From Tindallia californiensis (GTDB taxonomy: Bacteria > Bacillota > Clostridia > Peptostreptococcales > Tindalliaceae): DNA of 64,000 bases. A model generated the notes under the pieces. The model ran no database searches. It was not told where the DNA came from and worked only from the letters and a program-made list of their open reading frames with translations. The stretch is taken from assembly GCF_900107405.1 (NCBI RefSeq), contig NZ_FNPV01000009.1, positions 84,558 through 148,557 of the forward strand, read 5' to 3'. The position numbers were made by a program, and so were the translations under genes. Shown here piece after piece: positions 16,633 to 25,612 of the stretch. Within the stretch, counting starts at the first letter, position 1. Each line of letters begins with the position of its first letter.

Positions 16633-17244
16633 TTACTGAAAGCTCTCATACCGCTGGCTAACATAATCCCAATTCACCACATTCCACCATGCATGAATAT
16701 AGTCTGGTCTTTTGTTTTGATATTTAAGGTAATAGGCATGTTCCCACACATCAAGACCTAACAGTATTTTATTCCCGTCCATTAAGGGGTTATCTTGGTT
16801 GGGGGTAGAGGTTACCTCCAGTTCTTGGTTTTTGTTAAGAATCAACCAAGCCCAACCGCTACCAAAACGAGTGGTTGCTGCGTTATTAAAGCTTTCCTGA
16901 AAAGCTTCAAAGCTACCAAAGGTTTTCTCAATGGCTTCTAATAATTTTCCTGTTGGTTTTCCTCCACCTTGAGGTGACAGGATTTTCCAGAATAAACGAT
17001 GGTTGTAATGACCGCCGCCATTGTTTCTTACCGCCCAGTATACTTCTTGGGGCAATTCTTCCAGTGATGTCATTAATGCTTCCAATTCTTTTTCCTCAAA
17101 AGCATCTTGATTTTCAAGAGCTTGGTTCAATTTAGTCACATAGGCTTGATGATGCTTCGTGTGATGAATTTCCATGGTTTCTTTATCGATATGGGGCTCC
17201 AAAGCATCATATGGGTATTGCAGATTTGGTAAAGTGTGTTTCAT
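16633..17244 (-). CDS. sodA: Superoxide dismutase (Mn/Fe family)
   Basis: Cytoplasmic enzyme of 203 aa that converts superoxide to oxygen and peroxide. Metal ligands are His27 (MEIHH), His82 (YNHRLFW), Asp165 and His169 (LDVWEHAYY), at the standard positions. The GGG stretch (about 93-95) and residues around [18 protein letters not shown] favour the Mn-type branch, but the metal cannot be proved from sequence. The ATG follows AAGGAGG. A Fur-type box lies just upstream, near the predicted -35, so iron- or metal-linked repression is likely. In an anaerobe it protects against transient oxygen. Confidence 0.93.
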   Translation of the reverse strand: MKHTLPNLQYPYDALEPHIDKETMEIHHTKHHQAYVTKLNQALENQDAFEEKELEALMTSLEELPQEVYWAVRNNGGGHYNHRLFWKILSPQGGGKPTGKLLEAIEKTFGSFEAFQESFNNAATTRFGSGWAWLILNKNQELEVTSTPNQDNPLMDGNKILLGLDVWEHAYYLKYQNKRPDYIHAWWNVVNWDYVSQRYESFQ

Positions 17245-17284
17245 TGTTGTTACCTCCTTCTTTCGTCTCTAATTAAGCTTATTC

Positions 17285-17290
17285 ATTATA
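17285..17290 (-). promoter_or_regulatory. Probable -10 element of sodA
   Basis: TATAAT on the minus strand, 40 bases before the sodA ATG. The -35 is weak (TTATCG at 16-bp spacing) and sits within the Fur-type box. Confidence 0.45.
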
Positions 17291-17307
17291 TACCCACCTC
17301 TCATAAC

Positions 17308-17320
17308 GATAATCATTATC
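17308..17320. promoter_or_regulatory. Fur-type box upstream of sodA
   Basis: GATAATCATTATC is a perfect 6-1-6 inverted repeat. The 15-mer around it matches the Fur consensus TGATAATNATTATCA at all but one base. It overlaps the predicted -35 of sodA. PerR boxes (TTATAATNATTATAA) are related, so binding by PerR rather than Fur is the main alternative. Confidence 0.65.
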
Positions 17321-17342
17321 ATTTAATTTTCTTTTTGTTTTC

Positions 17343-18656
17343 TTACTCATCTTCCCGAAGAATGTTGATGTTTTTCCCTTCCATTATCTTGTTCATATTG
17401 CGCATAGAGCACATTTTGCCACACATGGTACAGCTATCTTCATGGGCTGGCATCGATGTTTCACGATATTCTTTTGGTTTTTCTGGTTCAATAGCTAACT
17501 CAAACATTTTTTTCCAATCCAGCTCTTGCCTTGCTTTGCTCATTTTATGATCGATTTCGCTGGAGCCAGGAATCTGTTTCGCAATATCACCTGCATGGGC
17601 GGCAATTTTAGCGGCAATGATCCCTTCTTTCATATCATCCAGACTGGGAAGCCTTAAATGTTCTGCCGGTGTCACATAGCATAAGAAATCCGCACCGCTG
17701 CCAGCTGCCATAGCACCGCCAATAGCGCTGGTGATATGGTCGTATCCTGGCGCTATATCGGTAACGATGGGACCCAGTACATAAAAAGGAGCTCCATGGC
17801 ATAGCTTTTTCTCTAATAAAACATTTGCTTCTATTTCGTTCATTGCCATATGGCCTGGTCCTTCAATAATGACTTGAACATTTCGTTCCCAGGCTCGAAG
17901 TGTTAACTCTCCCAGTACCATCAGTTCTTTGACTTGCGATGCATCCGTAGCATCATGGATACTTCCCGGTCTGCAGGCATCTCCTAGGCTTAAGGTTATG
18001 TCATGTTTTTCGCAAATATCCAGCAGTCGATCATAATGCTCATAAAAAGGATTTTCGTTGCCGGTTAATTCCATCCATCCGTACAGTAGAGAACCACCCC
18101 GCGAAACAATATTCGTCAGTCTTTTATTGCGCTTAAACACGTCAACAGCTTCTCTGTTGATACCCGCGTGAACTGTTACAAAATCCGCACCGTCTTCCCC
18201 ATGTTTTTCAACCACACGAAGAAATTCGTCTGCCGTAATAGCTTGCAGTTCTTTGTCATAAAACCCTACAGCATCATAAATGGGCACGGTGCCTACCAGG
18301 GCGGGGGAGATTTCTACCAATCTTTGTCGAAATGCTTCTGTTTTTCCAAAAGAGCTCAAATCCATAATGGCTTCTGTTTTCATTTCAAGAGCTTTTTTTA
18401 CTTTGACCATTTCTGCTTCTATGTCATAGCAATCTTTTGAAATCCCCAGATTGACATTTATTTTTGTTCGCATGCCTAAGCCAATGCCTTCTGGATCCAA
18501 GCTGTGGTGATGTTTGTTAGCCGGAATCACTACCGTCCCTTCGGCGACTCTTTTTTTCAATTCTTCCACATGAATCCCCTCTTTTTTAGCCACCACTTCC
18601 ATTTCTTTTGTCACAATACCTTTTTTCGCTGCGTCCATTTGTGTACTGTAATTCAT
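17343..18656 (-). CDS. thiC: Phosphomethylpyrimidine synthase ThiC
   Basis: Radical SAM enzyme of 437 aa that turns aminoimidazole ribotide into the HMP-phosphate pyrimidine of thiamine. Motifs: [11 protein letters not shown] near the N-terminus, [32 protein letters not shown] and the C-terminal cluster CTMCGKMC. The cysteine spacing is CX2CX3C, shorter than the classical CX2CX4C but seen in clostridial-type ThiC. The start at 18654-18656 follows AGAGGAGTG. A longer frame to 18857 runs into the TPP riboswitch and is not translated. No other thi gene is adjacent. Confidence 0.94.
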   Translation of the reverse strand: MNYSTQMDAAKKGIVTKEMEVVAKKEGIHVEELKKRVAEGTVVIPANKHHHSLDPEGIGLGMRTKINVNLGISKDCYDIEAEMVKVKKALEMKTEAIMDLSSFGKTEAFRQRLVEISPALVGTVPIYDAVGFYDKELQAITADEFLRVVEKHGEDGADFVTVHAGINREAVDVFKRNKRLTNIVSRGGSLLYGWMELTGNENPFYEHYDRLLDICEKHDITLSLGDACRPGSIHDATDASQVKELMVLGELTLRAWERNVQVIIEGPGHMAMNEIEANVLLEKKLCHGAPFYVLGPIVTDIAPGYDHITSAIGGAMAAGSGADFLCYVTPAEHLRLPSLDDMKEGIIAAKIAAHAGDIAKQIPGSSEIDHKMSKARQELDWKKMFELAIEPEKPKEYRETSMPAHEDSCTMCGKMCSMRNMNKIMEGKNINILREDE

Positions 18657-18731
18657 TTTTTTCACTCCTCTTATATTGTTTTTCATTGTTGCTGTTGTTT
18701 TTACTGTTCTCTTGGTATTCATTTTTTCAAT

Positions 18732-18760
18732 AAAAAAAACTTCCCCATAACGGAGGAAGC
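18732..18760 (-). terminator. Riboswitch-controlled terminator before thiC
   Basis: On the minus strand CTTCCTCCGTTATGGGGAAG is followed by T8. The 5' arm AGCTTCCT (18754-18761) is exactly complementary to AGGAAGCT at the 3' end of the TPP aptamer (18815-18822). The antiterminator and the ligand-bound aptamer therefore compete for the same strand. Confidence 0.85.
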
Positions 18761-18813
18761 TTGTGTTGAAAAAACGATCAATATCATCGATGGATACTTT
18801 CGTTATCATTACA

Positions 18814-18898
18814 TAGCTTCCTACGGTGGGATTATCCACGTCAGGTGCGAGGGTCAACGAATATTTTCATTTCTCAGCCTTTCGGCTCCCCTGCTATG
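18814..18898 (-). ncRNA. TPP (THI-box) riboswitch
   Basis: On the minus strand the conserved parts appear in order: GGGGAGCC-gaaa-GGCTGAGA (P3 arm entry), then ACCCTC-gc-ACCTGA, then GGATAATCCCACCGTAGGAAG. These match the THI-box consensus including the CUGAGA and ACCUGA pyrimidine/pyrophosphate-binding loops. TPP binding should free the downstream terminator and switch thiC off. Confidence 0.93.
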
Positions 18899-18964
18899 AT
18901 GCTATTTGATTTTCTTTGTTTTTTTCCTCTTTTTTGCATGTTCCTCTTTCAAAAAGGAGGGGGC

Positions 18965-19453
18965 TTAGTCTATTCCCTGATCCAGTTTTCGAATGCCTTC
19001 TGTCTTTAAATGATGATACAGGGTTTCGATAGGTTCTCCATCAATCATAAGTAATGGATTTAGTTCGTACAGAGGAAGGATGACGAATCCCCGTTCTTTC
19101 ATGCGAGGATGGGGAAGTATTAACTCCTTTTCACTACTTTTCTGATCATTAAATAACAAGATATCCACATCGATGCTTCGTGGGCCCCACCGAATCACTC
19201 GCTTTCTTTTAAGTGTTGCTTCGATTTCATGGCAGAAAGCCAGCAATCCATAGGCTTCTAAGGTGGTGTCCAGCTCCACGGCCATGTTAAGAAATGTATC
19301 CTGATCCAGATAGCCTACTGGATCGGTTTCGTAAAGGGATGATTTCTGGCAGGCAATTGTTTGGGGATGTTGTTGAATCATCTGACAAGCATCTCTTAGA
19401 TGTCCTCTCCGATCTCCTATATTACTCCCTAAACTTAGATAGGTTCTATTCAT
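18965..19453 (-). CDS. folK: 2-amino-4-hydroxy-6-hydroxymethyldihydropteridine pyrophosphokinase
   Basis: Folate enzyme of 162 aa that transfers pyrophosphate from ATP to hydroxymethyldihydropterin. Motifs: YLSLGSNIGDR, YETDPVGYLDQDTFLN, RWGPRSIDVDILLF (catalytic RWGPR.IDIDIL block) and HPRMKERGFVLLP-type region. The ATG at 19451-19453 starts the conserved MNRTYLSLGSN and overlaps the end of folB by eight bases. Last gene of the fol cluster. Confidence 0.93.
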   Translation of the reverse strand: MNRTYLSLGSNIGDRRGHLRDACQMIQQHPQTIACQKSSLYETDPVGYLDQDTFLNMAVELDTTLEAYGLLAFCHEIEATLKRKRVIRWGPRSIDVDILLFNDQKSSEKELILPHPRMKERGFVILPLYELNPLLMIDGEPIETLYHHLKTEGIRKLDQGID

Positions 19454-19811
19454 CTCGGCTTCTCTCAATCTCCACACCAAAATAGTCAAAAATGCCTTTT
19501 ACGGGTGCTTCTGGTTTTTTTACCCGCACCATGACTTTTTTGATCTTTCCATATTTCTCCAAAATACGGTGACTGATATGTTCTGCCAGGGCTTCAATCA
19601 AATGAAACCGTTGATTTTCTGCCAGTTCTTTTACATCCTCATAAACATCTGCATAACTAACGGTATTGTCTACATGATCTGTAGTGCCGGCCAGTGCAAG
19701 GTCTGCCCATAGTTCTATGTCTAGGATAAATTTTTGTCCCAGCCTTTTTTCCTCTTCCAGGACGCCATGATATCCATAAAATGATAGATGGTGCATAATG
19801 ATTTTATCCAT
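19446..19811 (-). CDS. folB: Dihydroneopterin aldolase
   Basis: 121 aa, standard for the octameric aldolase that makes hydroxymethyldihydropterin. Key residues: FYGYHGVLEEEKRLGQ (substrate-binding Glu), a central SYADVYEDVK and the C-terminal RVKKPEAP with the catalytic lysine. It overlaps folP upstream and folK downstream by eight bases each, so the three are translationally coupled. Confidence 0.93.
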   Translation of the reverse strand: MDKIIMHHLSFYGYHGVLEEEKRLGQKFILDIELWADLALAGTTDHVDNTVSYADVYEDVKELAENQRFHLIEALAEHISHRILEKYGKIKKVMVRVKKPEAPVKGIFDYFGVEIERSRDE

Positions 19812-20712
19812 GTTCGACTCCTCTTAGGATGGCATCCGCCACCTTTATTCCTCTCAGGTTTTCTTTAATATCATGAACTCTAATGATTTCTACTCCTTGA
19901 TAAACGCCAATCACATTGGTAGCTAGCGTACCTTCCATTCTTTGCTCCGGTGCCAGGTCCAGTATTTTTCCTATCATGGATTTTCTGGACGTTCCCAACA
20001 GCACTGGATAACCAAATTCCTGAAGTTCCTGCAACCTACCCATGACATAAATGTTTTGTTCTGGTGTTTTTCCAAAGCCTATGCCCGGATCCAGCAGAAT
20101 GTTTTTGTCGTCGATACCTGCTTCTCGAGCCATGGTAAGGGACTTTTCAAAAAACTTTTTAATACTGGAAAGAATGTCTTCTTTATATTCCGTGCCTTCC
20201 TGATTGTGCATGATGCATACCGGAACGCCAAAGGAAGCTACCACCGATGCCATTTCCTTATCCCGCTGAAGGCCCCATACATCATTGATCATATGAACGC
20301 CGGCTTCTAAGGCTGCCTTTGCCACTGGTGCCTTGTAGGTATCGACAGAGATGGGAACTTCTAAGGCTTCTACCAACGCTTTTACCATGGGCATGACCCG
20401 TTTAAGTTCTTCTTCCTCTTCCACTTTTATGGCACCTGGTCTGGTAGACTCTCCCCCTATATCAATGATATCCGCACCTTCTTCTACCATTTTTTTTCCA
20501 TGGAACAAGGCTTTTTCCACTTCTGTAAACTGTCCGCCATCAGAAAAGGAATCGGGTGTGACATTTAAGATTCCCATAATCAATGTCCGCTTCCCAAGAG
20601 GCAGCGAATACCCTCTCAGTTCCAGTGGATCGAGGGGTTTCTGTGGCTTTGACTTATGGATTGTTTCTGTTTTCTCTTGCTTTGTTGTCCTCTTTGTCAT
20701 ACCGTCTCTCAC
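19804..20712 (-). CDS. folP: Dihydropteroate synthase
   Basis: TIM-barrel enzyme joining p-aminobenzoate to the pterin, about 302 aa. Motifs: MGILNVTPDSFSDGG, DIGGESTRPGA, INDVWG, LDPGIGFGK, LLGTSRKSMIG and the C-terminal RVHD. It carries an extra 40-residue charged N-terminal lead, partly lysine-rich. Two starts are possible: GTG at 20712, only two bases after AAGGAGG, or ATG at 20700, about 14 bases after it; neither spacing is ideal. Target of sulfonamides in related organisms. Confidence 0.93.
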   Translation of the reverse strand: MRDGMTKRTTKQEKTETIHKSKPQKPLDPLELRGYSLPLGKRTLIMGILNVTPDSFSDGGQFTEVEKALFHGKKMVEEGADIIDIGGESTRPGAIKVEEEEELKRVMPMVKALVEALEVPISVDTYKAPVAKAALEAGVHMINDVWGLQRDKEMASVVASFGVPVCIMHNQEGTEYKEDILSSIKKFFEKSLTMAREAGIDDKNILLDPGIGFGKTPEQNIYVMGRLQELQEFGYPVLLGTSRKSMIGKILDLAPEQRMEGTLATNVIGVYQGVEIIRVHDIKENLRGIKVADAILRGVEHG

Positions 20713-20733
20713 AACCTCCTTTTTCCCCTCTGT

Positions 20734-21300
20734 TTATCGGCCAAATTCAATCAATGTAATTGCTTCTGCTCTAGATTTTGCGTCATGTTTGAAGATCCCT
20801 CTTACGGCGGAGGAAACGGTTTTAGAGCCTGGCTTTTTAATTCCTCGCATGGTCATGCACATATGTTCCGCTTCTACGACGACAATCACTCCGTAAGGTT
20901 CCAATTTTTCCTGAATCGTATCCGCAATGGTTGAGGTTAACCGTTCTTGTAATTGTGGTCTTTTGGCGATGGTATCTACTACTCTTGCCAGTTTGCTTAA
21001 GCCGGTCAGTTTTCCGTTTTTAGGAATGTAGCCTACGTGAGCCACTCCAAAAAAGGGTACTAAGTGATGTTCGCAAACGGAGTAGAATGCAATGTCTTTT
21101 ACAATGACCAGTTCTTCATGTTTTTCTTCTTGAAAAAACACCTCCAAATGTTTTTGGGGGTCTTCATTCATTCCTGAAAATATTTCTTCGTACATTCGTG
21201 CAATTCGATCCGGTGTTCCTAATAGCCCTTCTCGATCTGGATCTTCGCCAATAGCATGTAGAATTTCTCTTACCGCATTTTCGATTCGTTTTTTATCCAT
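20734..21300 (-). CDS. folE: GTP cyclohydrolase I
   Basis: First enzyme of pterin synthesis, 188 aa. Zinc ligands are in [12 protein letters not shown] (Cys and His) with a second Cys in [22 protein letters not shown] and RPQLQERLT are also typical. The ATG at 21298-21300 follows AAGGGG; a GTG 18 bases upstream would add a short extension and is less likely. It heads the folE-folP-folB-folK run. No THF riboswitch is visible ahead of it. Confidence 0.94.
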   Translation of the reverse strand: MDKKRIENAVREILHAIGEDPDREGLLGTPDRIARMYEEIFSGMNEDPQKHLEVFFQEEKHEELVIVKDIAFYSVCEHHLVPFFGVAHVGYIPKNGKLTGLSKLARVVDTIAKRPQLQERLTSTIADTIQEKLEPYGVIVVVEAEHMCMTMRGIKKPGSKTVSSAVRGIFKHDAKSRAEAITLIEFGR

Positions 21301-21461
21301 CCTTATATCCCCTTCCACGGATTCATCTTGCCCTCTTACTCTTAACCGATGCTGTTTATGTTTTATGGTTTATTGATCCTATGTTTTTATACTTTATAGA
21401 TCCTACCTTCGTATATTCACCTTTTCTCTTGCTTATCCTCACCATTTTTCCCTGTATTTCT

Positions 21462-22175
21462 TTACCGATCAATGGGATACACACCTTTTTCAAAGGTTAG
21501 CAATGGACCTCCCACATGACGAAGTACATGGTCTGTCATTTTCTCAAGTATTTCGTATGACTGTTTTGAATCTTTTTCATAAAAATCTTCTATCATTTTG
21601 TAGAGTGCTGGTTCTTTCTCTTTTAATATGCTTAATTGTTTTTTTCGTTTGGGAATTACTGGTTCTGTTAATTGAAAGTAGGCTTCGATCAATGCGGCTA
21701 AATAGCTGTTTTTTAGGTAATAGCTTTGTGGCTGGTCATGTTTTTGCTGAGATAAATATTGGAGGTTGTGCTTTAGATCAAAGCGAATAAAATTAATTTC
21801 TTCCGCTGTTAATTCCGGTTTATTTTCCCTTCCTGCCTGCTGTAATGCAAGGATTCGAAGAAAAGTATTGTCCTTTCCTTCATATATTTTTTCAAACCGT
21901 TTCACAACGTCTGTCCAGATCACAGAACCGGCCGCAACCTCTTGATGAAGCAGGTCTTCCGAGATATAGGAAATGTCCAGTTCCAGATTTTCATACTGAA
22001 CCACTTCTCTTTCGAAAATCTGGTAGTGTTCATCTATGACCAGCAGATCCACATCTCCTAAAGGGTGGCTATTTTTTTCAAAAGCTTCATAGGATTTTTT
22101 TCCGATGGCTCCCACCAGACTCTCAGGATGTAAGCGAATAAGGTTTTCGACTACTTCTTTCACGACGGTATGCAT
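21462..22175 (-). CDS. Nucleotidyltransferase-fold protein of unknown role
   Basis: 237 aa. The N-terminal third reads AIGKKSYEAF ... HPLGDVDLLVID, like the GS...D.D active site of the pol-beta nucleotidyltransferase fold, although the usual GS is changed to GK. The C-terminal two thirds are helical and charged. It lies inside the folate cluster between pabC and folE but has no known folate function. The ATG at 22173-22175 follows AAAGGTAGG; a TTG at 22205 is a weaker alternative. I cannot name the substrate; a catalytically inactive member is possible. Confidence 0.6.
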   Translation of the reverse strand: MHTVVKEVVENLIRLHPESLVGAIGKKSYEAFEKNSHPLGDVDLLVIDEHYQIFEREVVQYENLELDISYISEDLLHQEVAAGSVIWTDVVKRFEKIYEGKDNTFLRILALQQAGRENKPELTAEEINFIRFDLKHNLQYLSQQKHDQPQSYYLKNSYLAALIEAYFQLTEPVIPKRKKQLSILKEKEPALYKMIEDFYEKDSKQSYEILEKMTDHVLRHVGGPLLTFEKGVYPIDR

Positions 22176-22248
22176 TCTCAAACCTACCTTTCCATATTTA
22201 TCCAATGAGGATCACCTTTACCCAGTGACGGATACCGCAAAATCCTGC

Positions 22249-23064
22249 TTATACCCTGCTTTGAATTAAGTCCGTCAGTTGTGCATTAATCGCTGTGGTA
22301 AGATGGTTTTCTGTTACCGTATAATCCATTTCTTCAATCCGCCTTACCGGCATAGCACCCATTAAAGAGTTTGTCACCCATGCGGATTGACAATGACGGT
22401 AAAAATTTTTTTCAATGGGAGTCTCTACTACTTTTTTTCCCATGTTTAGCAACACTTCTTTTACCATCTGTCTCATAATTCCTGGGAGCAATCCAGATTC
22501 CAGCGAAGGCGTATAAACGCTGTCGTCTTTGAGGAAAAAAATATTGGTAACAGCACCTTCGGTGATCCATCCTTTGGTGTTGAGGAATAAGACGTCATCA
22601 TAACCTTTCTCTTTTCCACCCCGAAATTCTATCATTTTACTGCCGTAATTAGCCGTTTTGTGGTAGGTGAATTGATTTTTTTCGTCGTTCACGGCTTCTG
22701 AAAAGCCCAGAGAAAATCCTTGATGGTAGAGGGCCGACTTGTATTTTTGTGGACGATAGGTCAGTAGTACATGGTCTCCTTCGCCTAAATCTATTACCAT
22801 CAGCTTAATAGCACCCTCTTCTACTTTTGCCGCGTTTAGGAGCTTTTGAATATCTTTTTGCACCGTGGTGATCGTTAGTTTTTTCTCTGAACCAAAAACG
22901 GTTAGGGAATGGTTAATCCGCTCTAAATGAGCCGATAAAAACTCGGGTTTTCCCTTGTTAAGTTTAATGGTTTCAAAGAGAGATAGACCGTAGCCTAAAG
23001 AAGAAGAATGAGGCGATAAGGTCAGGGTTTCTTCCAGCAATAGTTTAGAGTTATAGACAAACAT
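22249..23064 (-). CDS. pabC: Aminodeoxychorismate lyase (class IV aminotransferase)
   Basis: PLP enzyme of 271 aa, releasing p-aminobenzoate and pyruvate from aminodeoxychorismate. The PLP lysine is in TYHKTANYGSKM; ITEGAVTNIFF and GLLPGIMRQ are the other family motifs. Branched-chain and D-amino acid aminotransferases share this fold, but the position beside pabB and pabA decides for PabC. Confidence 0.88.
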   Translation of the reverse strand: MFVYNSKLLLEETLTLSPHSSSLGYGLSLFETIKLNKGKPEFLSAHLERINHSLTVFGSEKKLTITTVQKDIQKLLNAAKVEEGAIKLMVIDLGEGDHVLLTYRPQKYKSALYHQGFSLGFSEAVNDEKNQFTYHKTANYGSKMIEFRGGKEKGYDDVLFLNTKGWITEGAVTNIFFLKDDSVYTPSLESGLLPGIMRQMVKEVLLNMGKKVVETPIEKNFYRHCQSAWVTNSLMGAMPVRRIEEMDYTVTENHLTTAINAQLTDLIQSRV

Positions 23065-23248
23065 AAAAATTCCTTTCTCTACGGTATATAGGAGTTTGAC
23101 GGTTTATGGCTATTTAGAGATAGGTCGTATTGGTATATTCCTTCCATGATCGATCTGTCTCTTTGGTTGAGCATCTGTAAGCTCCAGGTGATGGGTTTCA
23201 GCCTGTAGGTTATAGGTTGTAGTTATCGCCTATGGGCCTCCTGGCTTT

Positions 23249-24619
23249 CTAGTGGCGTAAGGCTTCCATTAAGGCTTTGGCCTTGTCCATAGATTCCTGG
23301 TATTCCCCTTCTGGATCTGAATCCCACACAATACCGCCACCAACTTGGAAATAGGCCTTGTTGTCTTTGCATACAATGGTTCGAATCACAATGTTTAGAT
23401 CCATGTCTCCGTTAAACCCGATATAGCCAATAGAGCCTGTGTACAGGTTGCGTTGTGTCGGTTCTAATTCATCAATGATTTCCATGGCTCTGATTTTGGG
23501 TGCTCCGGTAATGGAACCGCCGGGAAACGTTGCCTTTAGACAGTCGATAGGATCGGTTCTTTCTTCCAGTTCGGCTCTAACGGTAGCTACCAGATGAAAT
23601 ACGGTGGCGTATTTTTCGATGACAAAAAGCTCTGGTACTTTTACCGTCCCTACCTTCGCAATTTTACTGAGATCATTCCTTTCCAAATCAACAATCATAA
23701 GTAGTTCGGAACGATCTTTTTCAGACCGGGATAAGGCTTCGTAGTTGGCTTGATCTTCCTCTTCGGTTTTTCCTCTCGGGCAGGTTCCTTTGATGGGCCT
23801 AGTTTCGATGATTCCGTCCCGCAGGCTGATAAAGCGTTCCGGCGAGGAAGAAAGAATATGACCTTCTCCAAAATCGATATAACTGGCAAAAGGAGCCGGA
23901 TTAATGTCCCGTAGTTTTTTATACAGTTCTATCGGGTGATCTCGGAGCTTAGTCTGAAACCGGCGGGTCATATTAGCTTGGTAAATATCACCTGCTCGGA
24001 TATAGGCTTTGACATCCTGAATGGCTTTTTGATACTGCTCTTTTGTAAGGTTTTGTTCAAAGGTTGCTGGCTCCGGATGATAGCTTGTTTCTATTGGTTT
24101 AGGTTTTTTTTCAAAGGCATGAATAGTTTCCTGCAGCCATTCAACCCTTTCTTCCCCTCCTTCACGAACGCCGGCATCAGTTATATATACTTTGTTTTCT
24201 TCATGATCGATGACCAGACCGCCATCATAAAAGCCTAAGTAAAGATCCGGTATCTTCACATCGTCCAGCGTAGTACGATGGAATTTTTCAATATGGTGGC
24301 ATAAATCATATCCAAAAAACCCTACCATGCCTCCGATAAAGGGTAAAAAACTTTTATAGGGTTGATGATATTGGTGGTACAGTTCTTTTAATGCTTCAAA
24401 GGGGTTTCCCAAGCCTTCTTTGCATTGGTCTTTTTCAATCCACATTAATGTTTCGTTTTTAGCCTTAAAAATTCTAAAGGGGTTACTTCCAATAAAAGAG
24501 TATTTCCCTAATCCGCCTTTGTTCATTCCGCTGTCTAAGAAGTATGGATAGGCTTCTTCCTTAAAGGCGGCGAAGAGCTGGAAGCTATCCAACGTGGTTT
24601 CGATTTCTCTTACTATCAT
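23249..24619 (-). CDS. pabB: Aminodeoxychorismate synthase component I
   Basis: 456 aa chorismate-binding enzyme. Motifs: GDIYQANMTRRF, SPERFI, ETRPIKGTCPRG (the PIKGT lysine that distinguishes PabB from TrpE), DLERNDLSKI, TFPGGSITGAPK and GYIGFNGDMDLNIVIRT. Works with PabA, which supplies ammonia. Followed by a 184-base gap without features before pabC. Confidence 0.93.
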   Translation of the reverse strand: MIVREIETTLDSFQLFAAFKEEAYPYFLDSGMNKGGLGKYSFIGSNPFRIFKAKNETLMWIEKDQCKEGLGNPFEALKELYHQYHQPYKSFLPFIGGMVGFFGYDLCHHIEKFHRTTLDDVKIPDLYLGFYDGGLVIDHEENKVYITDAGVREGGEERVEWLQETIHAFEKKPKPIETSYHPEPATFEQNLTKEQYQKAIQDVKAYIRAGDIYQANMTRRFQTKLRDHPIELYKKLRDINPAPFASYIDFGEGHILSSSPERFISLRDGIIETRPIKGTCPRGKTEEEDQANYEALSRSEKDRSELLMIVDLERNDLSKIAKVGTVKVPELFVIEKYATVFHLVATVRAELEERTDPIDCLKATFPGGSITGAPKIRAMEIIDELEPTQRNLYTGSIGYIGFNGDMDLNIVIRTIVCKDNKAYFQVGGGIVWDSDPEGEYQESMDKAKALMEALRH

Positions 24620-24646
24620 TTTTTCACCTACCTGTTCTTGACGTTG

Positions 24647-25207
24647 TCATCGGATAAAATTATCTAGTAATTCCAATCCCTGTTCCGTAAGGATTGCTTC
24701 TGGATGAAACTGAACGCTTTCCAGTCGATATTTTTTGTGCCTTAACCCCATAATTTGGCCATCTTCCGTACTGGCGGTAACCACCAGGTCTTCGGGCAGG
24801 CTTTCTTTTTCTACAATCAACGAATGGTATCGTGTGACATTAAGAGGGTTTTTCAACCCCTTAAACACACCTTTTCCGTCATGGGTTACAGGATACACTT
24901 TGCCATGGATCGGCTCTAAAGCCTGAATCACCTTGCCACCAAAAACCTGTCCGATGGTCTGATGCCCCAGACAAATTCCCAAAATCAGGTATTTGCCTTT
25001 TAACTCTTCCACAATGGCTTTGCTGATTCCTGCCTCGTCGGGAGTGCAAGGACCTGGTGAAATGACAATAACTTCTGGGTTCATCCCTTTTATTTCTTCA
25101 ATCGTAATGTCATCATTTCGAACAACACGAACTTCCTTTCCCAGTTGCATTAAATATTGCACCAGGTTGTATACGAAGGAATCGTAATTGTCTATCATTA
25201 AAATCAA
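24647..25207 (-). CDS. pabA: Aminodeoxychorismate synthase component II (glutamine amidotransferase)
   Basis: Class I glutaminase of 186 aa. Catalytic triad: Cys in GICLGHQTIG, His and Glu in VQFHPEAI. ISPGPCTPDEAG is the oxyanion strand. The most likely start is TTG at 25205-25207, seven bases after GGAGG, giving MILMIDNYDSF, the usual PabA N-terminus; the in-frame ATG three codons on is too far from the site. A much longer frame to 25438 is low-complexity leader, not protein. It may also serve tryptophan synthesis, as in Bacillus, since no trpG is visible. Confidence 0.92.
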   Translation of the reverse strand: MILMIDNYDSFVYNLVQYLMQLGKEVRVVRNDDITIEEIKGMNPEVIVISPGPCTPDEAGISKAIVEELKGKYLILGICLGHQTIGQVFGGKVIQALEPIHGKVYPVTHDGKGVFKGLKNPLNVTRYHSLIVEKESLPEDLVVTASTEDGQIMGLRHKKYRLESVQFHPEAILTEQGLELLDNFIR

Positions 25208-25612
25208 ATGATCTCCTCCCCGCTTCTTGTCATGTGTTTCTTCTTGTCTATTTCTGCTTTGCCTGTTTCTTCCTATTTCTATTCCTATTATTTCATTTCT
25301 CTTTTTTATTGTATTTCTAATCCTTATTGTATTTCTAGCCTTTATTATCTTTCTGTTCCTTATTGTTTCTATTGCTTTTTTTGTTTTTCTGTTGCTTGTT
25401 GTTTGGTTCTTGTTGTTTTCAGAGTAGCATCTTTGCATTCATTATTGTATCATTGAATAGGATCTGATTCCTAGCCATTTTGGATTATTTCCACCGGCTC
25501 AATGCCACGATTATACCTTTTGACATTGCTTAGCGTCAACTTATCAATGTTTCTATCTTTTGTCCGATGGTTAGTCCCACCTAAAAAACTTTTGAAAGGC
25601 GGTCCTGCTCCT
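25208..25612. other. Divergent intergenic region with purine-rich pabA leader
   Basis: From about 25235 to 25430 the minus strand is almost all purine, with imperfect repeats such as AGAAATACAATAAGGATT followed by AGAAATACAATAAAAAAG. UAG and GAG triplets recur, including UAG-N3-UAG-N3-UAG (25273-25287). It lies directly 5' of pabA and is probably an unstructured mRNA leader. On the plus side it leads to the TIM-barrel gene. No certain promoter can be assigned to either gene. Confidence 0.5.

Noticed and set aside
18657..18857. N-terminal extension of ThiC
   Set aside because: It would be translated from the TPP riboswitch and through its terminator; conserved ThiC sequence starts at 18656.
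21301..21461. THF riboswitch before folE
   Set aside because: The sequence lacks the conserved helices; only AT-rich near-repeats are present.
25208..25456. Two overlapping hydrophobic frames on plus and an N-terminal extension of PabA on minus
   Set aside because: All come from the purine/pyrimidine-biased leader; the amino-acid sequences are low-complexity and a good TTG start for PabA lies at 25207.
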